A stretch of 25,576 nt of DNA from JAUIET01 sp045105115 (GCA_045105115.1 JBGCDE010000116.1:1-25576), one strand, 5' to 3'; shown: positions 7,225 through 15,773, counted from the stretch's first letter. Translations and numbers: made by a program. Notes: generated from the letters alone by a model not told the origin.

Positions 7225-8514
7225 GATGTATTTGAAGCCGCCGTCTGTCATGCGCTTGGGGTCATACACATTGCGCAAATCAATAAAGTGCGAATCGTTC
7301 ATATTCTCTAGCAAACGTGGCAAATCAAGCGAGCGGTATTGGTTCCACTCGGTCATCAGTACGATGGCATCTGCACCATCGGCCGCCTCGTAAGCGTCTT
7401 CGAAATACTCCACAGCATCTGGCAACAAACTGCGCGCCTGCTCAACACCCTTCGGATCATGAGCCCGAATAATGGCGCCTTTGTCCATCAGCGGAGGCAA
7501 AATAGCGATGGACGGAGAATCTCGCATGTCGTCGGTTTCAGGCTTAAAGGTCAAGCCGAATACAGCAATTTTCTTGCCAGCCACATCATTTTGGAAAGCC
7601 GTACGTATCTTGTTTACCATTCGCGCTTTCTGTGCGTCATTCACATCAACAACCGCTTCTACTATTCGTAGCGAAATGTCGTTCTCTTGCGCAATGCGAA
7701 TCAATGCCGTCGTGTCTTTCGGAAAACACGACCCGCCATAACCCGGGCCAGGGTGTAAGAATTTTCTACCTATGCGACCGTCAAGCCCCATACCTTTGGC
7801 AACCGCATGCACGTCTGCCCCTACGCTTTCACATAGGCTGGAAATTTCATTGATAAAACTGATTTTGGTGGCCAGAAACGCATTCGCAGCGTACTTCGTC
7901 AATTCTGCACTTTCCAGGTCGGTACACAAAATCGGTGCTTCAATAAGGTTGATAGGCCGATAAAGCTCACGCAACAAGCCCTCAGCCCGCTCATTCTCTA
8001 CGCCTAATACCACACGGTCAGGACGCATAAAATCGCCGATTGCAGCACCTTCACGCAAAAACTCAGGGTTTGACGCTACGTCGAAGTCAGCTTGTGGATT
8101 CGTTTCCGCAATAATTCGTTTGACCTGTCTCGCTGTTCCAACAGGAACCGTGGATTTGTTCACTATGACGGTGTAACCCTTCAACAACGGTGCAATATTG
8201 CTAGCCGCCTCGTACACATAGCGTAAATCCGCGTGCCCATCGCCACGTCGGGTTGGCGTACCAACAGCGATAAAAATGATGTTAGCTTCTGGAACCGCAG
8301 ACTCAATATCGGTAGAGAAACGCAAGCGTCCGGCTTCCACGTTTTTAGCAACTAATGCATCGAGACCAGGTTCATAAATAGGAATCTCGCCACGGCTTAA
8401 GCTGTCGACGCGCTCTTTATTCACATCTATACAACAGACATTCGCGCCAAACTCGGAAAAACAGCTACCTGACACAAGGCCTACATAGCCTGCGCCAATC
8501 ATCACAACATTCAT
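7210..8514 (-). CDS. ugd: UDP-glucose 6-dehydrogenase
   Basis: Converts UDP-glucose to UDP-glucuronate with two NAD+, supplying precursors for exopolysaccharide or LPS sugars. The 434-residue length is typical. The N-terminal Rossmann loop is GAGYVG (7-12). Other landmarks are VGTP (84-87), NKSTVPVGT (119-127), NPEFLREG (149-156), KYAANAFLATK (207-217) and the catalytic cysteine in GPGYGGSCFPKDT (Cys263). The C-terminal UDP-binding domain carries GLTFKPETDDMRDSPS. It starts at the ATG whose complement ends at 8514. It stands alone on its strand, with no glycosyltransferases beside it. Its 3' end runs 15 nt into the opposing nucleotidyltransferase gene. The leader contains an 8-bp hairpin (see 8572-8596). 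Confidence 0.96.
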   Translation of the reverse strand: MNVVMIGAGYVGLVSGSCFSEFGANVCCIDVNKERVDSLSRGEIPIYEPGLDALVAKNVEAGRLRFSTDIESAVPEANIIFIAVGTPTRRGDGHADLRYVYEAASNIAPLLKGYTVIVNKSTVPVGTARQVKRIIAETNPQADFDVASNPEFLREGAAIGDFMRPDRVVLGVENERAEGLLRELYRPINLIEAPILCTDLESAELTKYAANAFLATKISFINEISSLCESVGADVHAVAKGMGLDGRIGRKFLHPGPGYGGSCFPKDTTALIRIAQENDISLRIVEAVVDVNDAQKARMVNKIRTAFQNDVAGKKIAVFGLTFKPETDDMRDSPSIAILPPLMDKGAIIRAHDPKGVEQARSLLPDAVEYFEDAYEAADGADAIVLMTEWNQYRSLDLPRLLENMNDSHFIDLRNVYDPKRMTDGGFKYISVGR

Positions 8515-8571
8515 ATGGTGGTTCCAGATCCTGTGTTAGGTGTACATCCCATCGGATGGTATTTAGAAAGT

Positions 8572-8596
8572 GTAGCTCATTGGTGCAATGAGCCAC
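8572..8596. repeat. Inverted repeat between ugd and mscL
   Basis: A perfect 8-bp inverted repeat (GCTCATTG, 3-nt spacer GTG, CAATGAGC; 8575-8593) can be extended on both sides past an A/C mismatch to 8572-8596. It lies about 60 to 80 nt upstream of the ugd ATG in the 271-nt divergent intergenic region. It could be a hairpin in the ugd 5' leader or a dyad operator. No T-run follows on either strand, so it is not an intrinsic terminator. A second, smaller dyad (CCATC-G-GATGG, 8549-8559) lies closer to ugd. I recognise no regulator for either. The rest of this intergenic region is AT-rich and presumably holds the divergent promoters. Confidence 0.55.
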
Positions 8597-8773
8597 GATA
8601 ATCCTAGCCTGGGTGAATTTAAAGTGAGAACTTGAAAACAATGTAAAACCGATTGATTTATAACCATTTTTCGCAAAAAAACACGTGCAAGTTACAAGAA
8701 AAAGCGATCAAATAAGCGCTGCGCTGCTACACCCGTAGCTGCCTATAAAACAAACACAACAAAAAGTACTTTT

Positions 8774-8779
8774 AAGGGG
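8774..8779 (+). promoter_or_regulatory. Shine-Dalgarno site of mscL
   Basis: AAGGGG lies six bases before ATG 8786. This favours 8786 over the in-frame ATGs at 8792 and 8795 as the mscL start, although 8792 would also be within reach. A TATAAA at 8744-8749 could be a -10 element, but no good -35 is visible at the right distance. Confidence 0.6.
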
Positions 8780-8785
8780 TGCATT

Positions 8786-9187
8786 ATGAGCATGATGAGT
8801 GAGTTCAAAGATTTTGCGATGCGAGGCAATGTTGTCGACATGGCGGTTGGTATCGTTATCGGCGCCGCGTTTGGAAAGATAGTTTCATCTTTCGTGGCCG
8901 ACGTGGTTATGCCACCGATTGGTTTGATGGTTGGCGGTGTGGATTTCTCCCAGTTGTCGATAGTGCTGCAGGAAGCGGCCGGTGACGTTGAAGCCGTAGC
9001 AATTAATTATGGTTCGTTTCTACAAAACGTTTTCGACTTTGTCATCGTCGCCTTCGCTATATTCATGGTGATAAAAGGCATGAATAGCATGAAGAAGGAC
9101 GAAGAAGAAGCACCAGAAGCGCCACCAGAGCCTTCAAAAGAAGAAGTATTACTGACTGAAATCAGAGATCTGTTGAGCCGCCAGTAA
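8786..9187 (+). CDS. mscL: Large-conductance mechanosensitive channel MscL
   Basis: Inner-membrane homopentameric channel that opens under membrane tension to release solutes after osmotic downshock. The 133-residue product is of normal length. The N-terminal amphipathic helix contains SEFKDFAMRGNVVDMAVGI (5-23), a hallmark of the family. TM1 follows (about 17-45, with the pore-lining VIGAAFGKIV and then VMPPIG). After the periplasmic loop comes TM2 (about 78-98, FLQNVFDFVIVAFAIFMVIK). The acidic, proline-rich linker (104-118) leads to the C-terminal helix EEVLLTEIRDLL that bundles in the cytoplasm. A good Shine-Dalgarno precedes ATG 8786. It appears monocistronic, with a hairpin downstream. 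Confidence 0.97.
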   Translation: MSMMSEFKDFAMRGNVVDMAVGIVIGAAFGKIVSSFVADVVMPPIGLMVGGVDFSQLSIVLQEAAGDVEAVAINYGSFLQNVFDFVIVAFAIFMVIKGMNSMKKDEEEAPEAPPEPSKEEVLLTEIRDLLSRQ

Positions 9188-9193
9188 TGCATG

Positions 9194-9229
9194 GGTGTGT
9201 CGGCGGTGCACTGGCACCGCCAACACACC
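9194..9229 (+). terminator. Hairpin after mscL, probable terminator without U-tract
   Basis: GGTGTGT-c-GGCGGTGC, loop ACTG, GCACCGCC-a-ACACACC forms a 15-bp GC-rich stem with one C/A mismatch. It begins seven bases after the mscL stop. Only TTAG follows, so termination may be weak or need help. The structure may instead stabilise the mscL mRNA 3' end or attenuate read-through into prc, whose ATG is 26 nt further on. Confidence 0.6.
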
Positions 9230-9255
9230 GTTAGTCGCTGTGAGCTAGTGTACGG

Positions 9256-11427
9256 ATGCGCTACAATAGCGGCGTAGAGTACGCCAGCAGGAGCAGTATC
9301 ATCAAGATTTCCTACCGTTTGCTGACCTTAATGTTAGCACTGGGCATTAGCGCCCATATCTGGGCAAACACGACCTCCGAACAAACGCTTAGCAACATCA
9401 GCTTTTCCGACAAACAGTCCAGAACTGCACGAGAAGTTATTCAGCGCTTAAGTCGCAACCATTACAAAGACAAAGAATTCGGTGATGAGCTGTCTTCCAC
9501 TTTGTTCGATCAATACCTGATAAACCTCGACCCAGGAAAAAGCTTCTTTACCCAAGCAGATGTTAAACGTTTCGAGTCTTATCGATTTTCCTTGGATGAT
9601 CAGCTAAAAAAAGGTGACCTGAGCCCAGGTTATGAAATTTTCGAACGCTACCGTGTGCTTTTGACCGAACGTCTGGAACAGAACCTGAAGCGTCTGCCGC
9701 TTTTGGTTGAAAATTTTGATTACAGTAAAGTGGCGTCGCTTGAAACAGATCGTTCGGAACTGGCCTGGCCAGGCGACCAGAAAGAAGCTGACTCATTGTG
9801 GTACAAGCGCATCAAGGCCAGCGCTTTGAATCTCAGGCTTGCTGACAAATCAAACGAAGAAATTCAGACCATTCTTAGTAAGCGATTTGAGAATCAGATT
9901 TTGCGCTTGAATCAAATGAACAGTCAGGACGTGTTTCAAGTGTTCTTGAATTCCTTGGCGCAATTGTACGACCCACACACGAGTTACCTGTCGCCTCGCA
10001 ATTCTGAGAACTTCAACATCAACATGAGCTTGTCTTTGGAAGGCATTGGCGCCGTGTTACAGCGCGAAGAGGAATTCACCAAGGTCGTGCGACTAGTGCC
10101 TGCCGGACCAGCTGACAAATCTGGAAACTTACAACCTGCAGACCGGATAATTGCGGTTGGTCAAGGCGACAAAGAAGACATGGTCAACGTGGTTGGCTGG
10201 CGGCTAGACGAAGTGGTAGAAATGATACGCGGCCCAAAAGGCACCAAAGTGCGCCTTGAAATCATTCCAGCCCACGCGGCAGCCGATGATGCGCATGAAA
10301 CCATCACTATTGTCCGCAACAAAGTGAAGCTGGAAGAACAATCTGCAAAAAGCAGTGTGATTGAATTGGTCAAAGACGACCAACTGCATCGCATTGGCGT
10401 TATAGATGTTCCCACCTTTTACATAGACTTTGACGCGCGACGTAGAGGCGATCCAAATTACAAAAGTACGACCACCGACGTAAAACGTTTGATCGATGAG
10501 CTGGAAGCGCAAGACGTATCAGGTATTGTTATCGACCTTCGAGATAATGGTGGCGGCTCTCTTTACGAGGCAAACGCCTTAACTCGCTTGTTTATTGATT
10601 CAGGGCCCACAGTGCAGATTCGCCATGCCAATTCACGGGTAGATCGGGAACCACGGTCCAGCTACCGCGGTGCGCATTATGCAGGCCCAATGGTAGTGCT
10701 CATCAATAGGCTCAGCGCATCGGCTTCTGAGATTTTTGCAGCAGCCATCCAGGATTACGACAGAGGCCTCGTTCTCGGTGGCCGTTCATTTGGGAAAGGC
10801 ACTGTTCAATCCTTAACTCAATTAACCGAGGGCCACTTGAAATTAACCGAGTCGAAGTTTTATCGTGTTTCAGGAGGCAGTACGCAACACAAAGGTGTTA
10901 TTCCTGATATTGAATTCCCTGAGTTGTATGACGCTGATCAAGTTGGCGAGAGCGCGCTGGATTATGCGTTGAGCTGGGACACCATTCATGCTGTACAACA
11001 CCAGCATTACTATCCATTGCAAGATAACTTGCCAGCGCTAAAGCGAAGACATCAAAGCAGAGTTAAAGACGACCCAGACTTCATTTATTTGCGCGAGCAA
11101 ATTGCCTTACTTGACGAGTCCAGGGCACGAACAATGGTGTCTCTTAACGAACTAGAGCGACGTCAGCAGAGAAAAGACGACAAAGCGGCGCAACTTGATC
11201 TGGAAAACAAACGCAGGGAATCAAAAGGGCTTGAAAAATTGGCTAGCCTTGACGAGCCGGAAGAAGGTGACAGTGAGCCAATTGAAGCGAATGAAGAGGC
11301 GACTGAAGAAAACGCAGAAACAGATCCGTTTCTGCAAGAGGCCGGACAAATTCTATTAGACTCACAACCGCTGTTTCAGGCAATTGTGAGCCGAACGCCA
11401 GTGACTCGCTCCCTACCTGTTCGCTGA
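9256..11427 (+). CDS. prc: Carboxy-terminal processing protease Prc (Tsp), S41 family
   Basis: Periplasmic serine protease that trims or degrades proteins from their C-termini, including envelope proteins and peptidoglycan hydrolases. The 723 residues begin with a positively charged region and a signal sequence (hydrophobic 21-37, cleavage near WA-NT at 37/38). The N-terminal helical domain contains YDPHTSYLSP (238-247). A PDZ domain spans about 258-345. The S41 core has DLRDNGGGSL, then LSASASEIFA with catalytic Ser489 and GGRSFGKGTVQ with catalytic Lys514; the 25-residue spacing matches E. coli Prc. The C-terminal domain (about 575-720) is charged and helical, as in full-length Prc. The ATG start leaves a fairly long n-region. 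There is no strong Shine-Dalgarno, so a slightly different start is possible. Confidence 0.94.
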   Translation: MRYNSGVEYASRSSIIKISYRLLTLMLALGISAHIWANTTSEQTLSNISFSDKQSRTAREVIQRLSRNHYKDKEFGDELSSTLFDQYLINLDPGKSFFTQADVKRFESYRFSLDDQLKKGDLSPGYEIFERYRVLLTERLEQNLKRLPLLVENFDYSKVASLETDRSELAWPGDQKEADSLWYKRIKASALNLRLADKSNEEIQTILSKRFENQILRLNQMNSQDVFQVFLNSLAQLYDPHTSYLSPRNSENFNINMSLSLEGIGAVLQREEEFTKVVRLVPAGPADKSGNLQPADRIIAVGQGDKEDMVNVVGWRLDEVVEMIRGPKGTKVRLEIIPAHAAADDAHETITIVRNKVKLEEQSAKSSVIELVKDDQLHRIGVIDVPTFYIDFDARRRGDPNYKSTTTDVKRLIDELEAQDVSGIVIDLRDNGGGSLYEANALTRLFIDSGPTVQIRHANSRVDREPRSSYRGAHYAGPMVVLINRLSASASEIFAAAIQDYDRGLVLGGRSFGKGTVQSLTQLTEGHLKLTESKFYRVSGGSTQHKGVIPDIEFPELYDADQVGESALDYALSWDTIHAVQHQHYYPLQDNLPALKRRHQSRVKDDPDFIYLREQIALLDESRARTMVSLNELERRQQRKDDKAAQLDLENKRRESKGLEKLASLDEPEEGDSEPIEANEEATEENAETDPFLQEAGQILLDSQPLFQAIVSRTPVTRSLPVR

Positions 11428-11455
11428 ACAGAAACCTATCTGCGACAGACATAAA

Positions 11456-11482
11456 AAAGGCGTATCGATGTGATACGCCTTT
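11456..11482. terminator. Bidirectional intrinsic terminator between prc and fimV
   Basis: An 11-bp perfect stem (AAAGGCGTATC / GATACGCCTTT) with a 5-nt loop lies 28 nt after the prc stop and 27 nt after the fimV stop, between these convergent genes. Read on the minus strand, the stem ends in six T residues, a strong terminator for fimV. On the plus strand it is followed by TTTCAAGATCTTTTT, so it should also serve prc. A second small AT-rich dyad (GATCTTTT/AAAAGATC, 11486-11505) lies next to it. Confidence 0.85.
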
Positions 11483-11509
11483 CAAGATCTTTTTATTAAA
11501 AGATCATTA

Positions 11510-13957
11510 CTAGTCTAGCTGCAGCAATAACTCGCGCGCTTGCTGCTTCTCTAACGCTGTACCACCGCCAACCAGCTGTTCAAGAACATTTCTGGCATTA
11601 ACGTGATCACCGTGCTCCATCAATTGCCGCGCGGAGTGCAAAGATATTTCATGCTCTTCAGACACGTTCATGATTGGTGAAGCTTCATCCTGTAGGTCTA
11701 ACAACACTTCGTCTGCAGAATTGTCATCTATCTCTGTCAACTCTTCAAACTCTTGCAGTGCCTCAACGTCATCCAGATCACCTATTGCCGGGAATCCGTC
11801 ATTGTCAGTATTCGCCGCCAAAGGCTGAACTTCATCCACATCAAAGTTTTGATGAACACGTTCCTGCTCAAAGCTATCGTCGAAGGATTGCGCATGGCCT
11901 AAGTCTACATCTGACGTAGAGACTTCAGTCAGTGAGGATTCTTCATCGAGATCCAGTTCCAACGCGTCCAGCTCACCAGCGGCGATACGAATATCGTCGT
12001 CGTCTGACTCTTCCAGTTCGAGTAGCTCATCATCAAACAATTCACTGCCTCTGAGATCGGCCAAGCGCTCGGTAGTCGCTTGTTCGGCTTGCTCATCGCC
12101 AGCGGCAGCATGCACCAGAATCAGTTTTTCAAGATAATCTTCGCGATCAGGCTCTTCTGACAAAGCCTTTTCTAGCATATCGGCTGCTTCCGGGAAACGA
12201 CCGTACGCTAGATAGATATCAGCTTCTTTGAGAGGGTCCGACGTATCGCTTTCCTCTTCCAGCAGCTCTTCCTCGGTCTCAGTTTCTGGAATACGCTGAT
12301 CTTCCTCGACGTGATCCACCGCAGACGTTTCATCTTCCGCTGCAGCAACATATCCTTGATGACGTTCTTCTGGCAGGTCGAATTCCTCTTCGAATGCACG
12401 AAGCTCCTCTGCGTCTTTGCGCCTTCTTCCTACCCAGAATAATCCGAGAATTGAGAGCAGCGCTAATACAGCGGCTGCGCCCGGCCAACTTAGCAGATGA
12501 TCTCGCCAGGTCTTGGCTGGTTCGGCCTGTGGCGTCGTAGGCTCAACATTACTAGGCTCAACGGCTTCTTCAGCAACACTCTCAAATTCACTGTCAGGAT
12601 TCTCAGTGTCCCCCGACCATTCAGGCGTCTCTATAGCACCAGTGCTTGGATCAACTGGTTCAATTTCATCTACCGGTTCACCGAGGCGGGATTGCAACTC
12701 GGCCATCTGTGCACTCAAGACTTTCAACTTGTTTTGAAGATCTGTGACCAAGCGATCCTTCTCTGCGACTTCTTCACTTAAGGAAGCGCTCATCTGCTGC
12801 GCCTTTTGCAGTTGAGCTAAGGCATTTTCCAATTGCTTAGTCAATTCCTCAACACGCTCATCTGCGTCAATAGCGCTGTTAGCGCTACCGCCAGCGTCGG
12901 AACTAAGTGACAGCGAGGGCTGCTCGCTGACGGTCGGTGTGAACCCGCTACCAGCCTCGGTACGTCCGTCAATCTGTCTTGCAAAACCAGTTTCCGATTC
13001 CCATTCGCGAATTTGGCCACCAATTTCAGATCGGGCAAGGCTTCTATCATTTGCACGTACTTGCGATTCATTTGGAATGCGCAGAACCTCACCAACTTTG
13101 AGGCGGTTTACATTATTTCTGACGAATGCGCCTTGATTGAGTTGCTGCAAGGCCAAAAGGGTCTGATAAATACTGACGTCATCAGCCGGTCTAACTCGTC
13201 GAGCAATTCGCCACAGCACGTCACCGCGCACAGTTGTGTAAGTGTCCTCCGCATTCCATGGCTCTTCATTCCATCCGGATTGACTGTTGTCACTGTTTTC
13301 GTTGATGTTGTTGAATTCGGGCTCAGTAATTTCTGTTTCCGTAGCTGCAGCTATAGATTCAGTGTCGATTGGTTCCGGCTCGGGTTCCGGTGTGACAGCA
13401 ATGTCAGCGTTTGCAGCTACGCTAGGCTGTGGCACAGAACTTGGAGCCTCAGCAATAATGTCTTCAATGGATTCAACTTCTGCGACAGGCTCTGCGGTTG
13501 GCACTACGTCTGCGCTAGCAGCGTTGGCTTCTTCAACGGCGAACTGTTCACCAGAGTCGGTGAAATAACGTTGCTCTGTATCAACAACAAACTGCTTGAG
13601 CTCACGACCGTTTGGCCAGCGGGTCTCTAGCAGTAAGTCCCACTCTTCATCAGGCACAGGTACAGGGCTGTAGACGTGGATAACACCACCGTCACGGCCA
13701 TTGAGAATTATGTCGTACTGCAAATCGCTCAAAAATACTCGGCGCTGCAAGCGCACTTGCTTGAATTCAGCCTCAGACGCCAGAGAAACAGCGATATCAA
13801 TCGGCCTTAGAGAGCCGACGTCGCTGAGCTCAATGTCAGCTTTGAATGGTTCATCCTTGTTGGAGAGTACGCGAATACCTCCAAGTTCAAGCGCGCTGGC
13901 CTGAGCTGCGAGAAGAATCCCGCTCAAACCGATAACGGGCAATGAATATTGCGACAT
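11510..13957 (-). CDS. fimV: FimV/HubP-family polar protein with LysM domain
   Basis: Inner-membrane polar scaffold. In relatives (Pseudomonas FimV, Vibrio HubP) it anchors to peptidoglycan and recruits type IV pilus, chemotaxis or chromosome-origin factors. About 815 residues. A signal peptide (1-22, ending ASA) precedes the conserved FimV N-terminal domain (LELGGIRVLSNKDEPFKADI, 23-42, then VYSPVPVPDEEWDLLLE, 95-111). A LysM domain follows (240-295, TTVRGDVLWRIARRV then LKVGEVLRIP). A coiled coil runs about 366-425, and one membrane helix about 491-510 followed by RRRK. The cytoplasmic part is very acidic with a TPR-like unit (573-620) and the conserved C-terminal FimV cap (765-815). GGGAG sits eight bases before the ATG. 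A CRP-like site lies upstream. No pilus genes are near. Confidence 0.93.
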   Translation of the reverse strand: MSQYSLPVIGLSGILLAAQASALELGGIRVLSNKDEPFKADIELSDVGSLRPIDIAVSLASEAEFKQVRLQRRVFLSDLQYDIILNGRDGGVIHVYSPVPVPDEEWDLLLETRWPNGRELKQFVVDTEQRYFTDSGEQFAVEEANAASADVVPTAEPVAEVESIEDIIAEAPSSVPQPSVAANADIAVTPEPEPEPIDTESIAAATETEITEPEFNNINENSDNSQSGWNEEPWNAEDTYTTVRGDVLWRIARRVRPADDVSIYQTLLALQQLNQGAFVRNNVNRLKVGEVLRIPNESQVRANDRSLARSEIGGQIREWESETGFARQIDGRTEAGSGFTPTVSEQPSLSLSSDAGGSANSAIDADERVEELTKQLENALAQLQKAQQMSASLSEEVAEKDRLVTDLQNKLKVLSAQMAELQSRLGEPVDEIEPVDPSTGAIETPEWSGDTENPDSEFESVAEEAVEPSNVEPTTPQAEPAKTWRDHLLSWPGAAAVLALLSILGLFWVGRRRKDAEELRAFEEEFDLPEERHQGYVAAAEDETSAVDHVEEDQRIPETETEEELLEEESDTSDPLKEADIYLAYGRFPEAADMLEKALSEEPDREDYLEKLILVHAAAGDEQAEQATTERLADLRGSELFDDELLELEESDDDDIRIAAGELDALELDLDEESSLTEVSTSDVDLGHAQSFDDSFEQERVHQNFDVDEVQPLAANTDNDGFPAIGDLDDVEALQEFEELTEIDDNSADEVLLDLQDEASPIMNVSEEHEISLHSARQLMEHGDHVNARNVLEQLVGGGTALEKQQARELLLQLD

Positions 13958-14032
13958 GTGTTGGCTCCCAATAGAAAAACAAGTCTTTTATTGGCGATTT
14001 CTCCTTTAACGGGAATCGCTCTTTTGCTTTTC

Positions 14033-14061
14033 AGTATCGACAGCATGCGCAAGAATCTCCA
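14033..14061 (-). promoter_or_regulatory. Candidate sigma-70 promoter of fimV
   Basis: On the minus strand, TGGAGA (14061-14056) and GATACT (14038-14033) are 17 bp apart, each matching four of six consensus bases. The implied start near 14026 would place the centre of the CRP-like dyad at about -62, the class I activator position. The elements are weak individually. The spacing to the dyad is what makes the reading plausible. Confidence 0.35.
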
Positions 14062-14079
14062 CGCAATATCGCATTTTGT

Positions 14080-14097
14080 GTGTGAGCCAGGTCACAC
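14080..14097. promoter_or_regulatory. CRP/Vfr-type binding site upstream of fimV
   Basis: GTGTGA-GCCAGG-TCACAC contains the perfect half-sites TGTGA-N6-TCACA of the cAMP receptor protein, flanked by T-rich sequence. The central CCAG also agrees with the Pseudomonas Vfr preference. It is in the 202-nt region between the end of the sulfatase gene and the fimV start, about 131 bp before the fimV ATG, and both flanking genes lie on the minus strand, so fimV is the natural target. An FNR or other CRP-family regulator is possible, but the TGTGA half-site favours CRP. Confidence 0.65.
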
Positions 14098-14159
14098 TTT
14101 TGAGGCTTTATCGACGACCAGTGCTCAGTTTAAAGTCAACAGTTTGAAATTTAGGCAGC

Positions 14160-15773
14160 TTAGTGCCTTTTTGTACACAAGCCTCCAAGATACCAGCGGG
14201 TCTCGCAATCGTACATGAGGCGACCTCGTTCGCCGTGTTGCATGTCCAGCAGACGATTCGTCATCTCGTTAGGGGCCATGCCCGGAGCGGTTGTTTCTTG
14301 CAGGACCTCAAGCGGTAGCGGATAACTCGCCCAATCTTTTGGGGCACGCCATCCGGGTGGCGGAATCAATTGTGAGCGGGTTCCGGATATTGGGTACAAA
14401 GCGCGCCAATCTCGGATTAAAGCCGCAAGCTCGTGCACCTTGTCAGGGTATTGCTCGGCAAGATTGGTGTACTCATTAGGATCTTGGGCAATCTGGAACA
14501 AATGATTTGTAGCCGTAGTGGTCAGTTGATCCTGTTGCACTTCTTGCACCAATTTCCAATCATCATTGAAGACCGTAAGATTAAACTGGCCATAGATTGG
14601 GGTCTCTGACGCAAGAAATACATATTCATCTCTTCGCTCGTTTCTACCCTGACTGATTGCCGGCCACATTGAACGCCCATCGAGCTTAAAATCATTCGCC
14701 GCAGTAACACCTGCGGCGTCTGTGAGCGTGGGGAACACATCCATCGCTGTCATAATATTTGTGAGTTTAGACCCAGCTTTGATTTTTCCTGGCCACCTGA
14801 GCAAGGAAATCACACGAATTCCACCTTCAAATGTTTCGCCTTTGCCGCCGCGCAGAGGATGATTATCCGCTCCACCAACAGAGTACGCAGCACCACCGTT
14901 ATCACTCATAAACAGAACGATGGTATCGTTAGCTATACCTTCGCTATCAAGAGTGTTCAGCACCTGCATAACCGCCTGATCCATAGCATCGACCACGGCC
15001 GCGTACATAGGTCTGGCACTTTCTTGCAACAACAATTTGGAAATACGTCGCGTGCCGTCGGTTTGTTCACTGCGAGCTGGAGCTAAGTCAGTCTCTATGT
15101 CTTTGTATTTTTTCTGTAAGTCTTCGGGCGCATCAAGCGGCGTATGAGGCGCGATGAAGGGCATGTATAGAAAGAATGGTTTTGTCTTATCTCGCTCTAC
15201 AATATAACGACTGGCTTCATCAGCCAGAAGAAAGGTTTCATATCCATCGGCCTCAATCGAAACACCATTGCGTTGGAAGTCTTTTCCTCCCTGATTCGCA
15301 AACGGTGGATAAAAGCCGACCTCTGTATGCAAGTGACCGTAAAAATGCTCAAAGCCTCGATTGTTAGGATGGTAGCTTTGCTGGGCATGCCCAAGATGCC
15401 ACTTTCCCACGATAGCCGTTTGATAGCCAGCAGCCAGAAAGCTCTGTGGCATGAAATGTTCATCAGGATGTATACCGTTATTGTCCCAAGCCATGATAAC
15501 CCCGTAAGCAACACCTAGCCGCATTGGATTGCGTCCCGTCATCAAGGCGGCTCTAGTAGGCGAACAGATAGGTGTTGTATAGAAACGATCAAGCTGCATC
15601 CCTTCCTTGGCCAAGCTATCGAGCGCGGGTGTATCAATATCACCACCGTGGTAACCAACGTCATTCCAGCCTAAGTCATCGGCTACAAAAACAATAACGT
15701 TTGGGTTTTCCTGCGCCACAGAAAGCTGCATATGAAGCGCCATCATTCCAAACAATAACTTCGCTAATTTCAT
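14160..15773 (-). CDS. Secreted sulfatase (type I, formylglycine-dependent), arylsulfatase-like
   Basis: Hydrolyses sulfate esters in the periplasm or outside the cell. The 537-residue product starts with a signal peptide (1-20, SVA before QENPN). Active-site elements: ADDLGWNDVG with metal ligands Asp32/Asp33, the modification motif CSPTR (Cys70 to Arg74) where cysteine becomes formylglycine, GKWHLGH (Lys124, His126), IAPHTPLDAP (His210), MSDNGG (Asp291, Asn292) and GGKGETFEGGIR (Lys311). The C-terminal domain is typical of arylsulfatase A/B-like enzymes. The substrate (aryl or polysaccharide sulfate) cannot be told. No formylglycine-generating enzyme (SumF) lies in the window, so one must act from elsewhere. 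It starts 15 nt after the gor stop, with no strong ribosome-binding site, so it is probably co-transcribed with gor. Confidence 0.93.
   Translation of the reverse strand: MKLAKLLFGMMALHMQLSVAQENPNVIVFVADDLGWNDVGYHGGDIDTPALDSLAKEGMQLDRFYTTPICSPTRAALMTGRNPMRLGVAYGVIMAWDNNGIHPDEHFMPQSFLAAGYQTAIVGKWHLGHAQQSYHPNNRGFEHFYGHLHTEVGFYPPFANQGGKDFQRNGVSIEADGYETFLLADEASRYIVERDKTKPFFLYMPFIAPHTPLDAPEDLQKKYKDIETDLAPARSEQTDGTRRISKLLLQESARPMYAAVVDAMDQAVMQVLNTLDSEGIANDTIVLFMSDNGGAAYSVGGADNHPLRGGKGETFEGGIRVISLLRWPGKIKAGSKLTNIMTAMDVFPTLTDAAGVTAANDFKLDGRSMWPAISQGRNERRDEYVFLASETPIYGQFNLTVFNDDWKLVQEVQQDQLTTTATNHLFQIAQDPNEYTNLAEQYPDKVHELAALIRDWRALYPISGTRSQLIPPPGWRAPKDWASYPLPLEVLQETTAPGMAPNEMTNRLLDMQHGERGRLMYDCETRWYLGGLCTKRH

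Noticed and set aside
13013..13630. 205-residue plus-strand open frame inside fimV
   Set aside because: Antisense to a confident gene. Its Phe/Ser/Cys/Val-rich composition mirrors the Glu/Ala-rich fimV frame, and it has no family motif.
14001..14007. AAAGGAG Shine-Dalgarno-like sequence in the fimV leader
   Set aside because: No start codon follows at a usable distance. fimV itself has GGGAG eight bases before its ATG.
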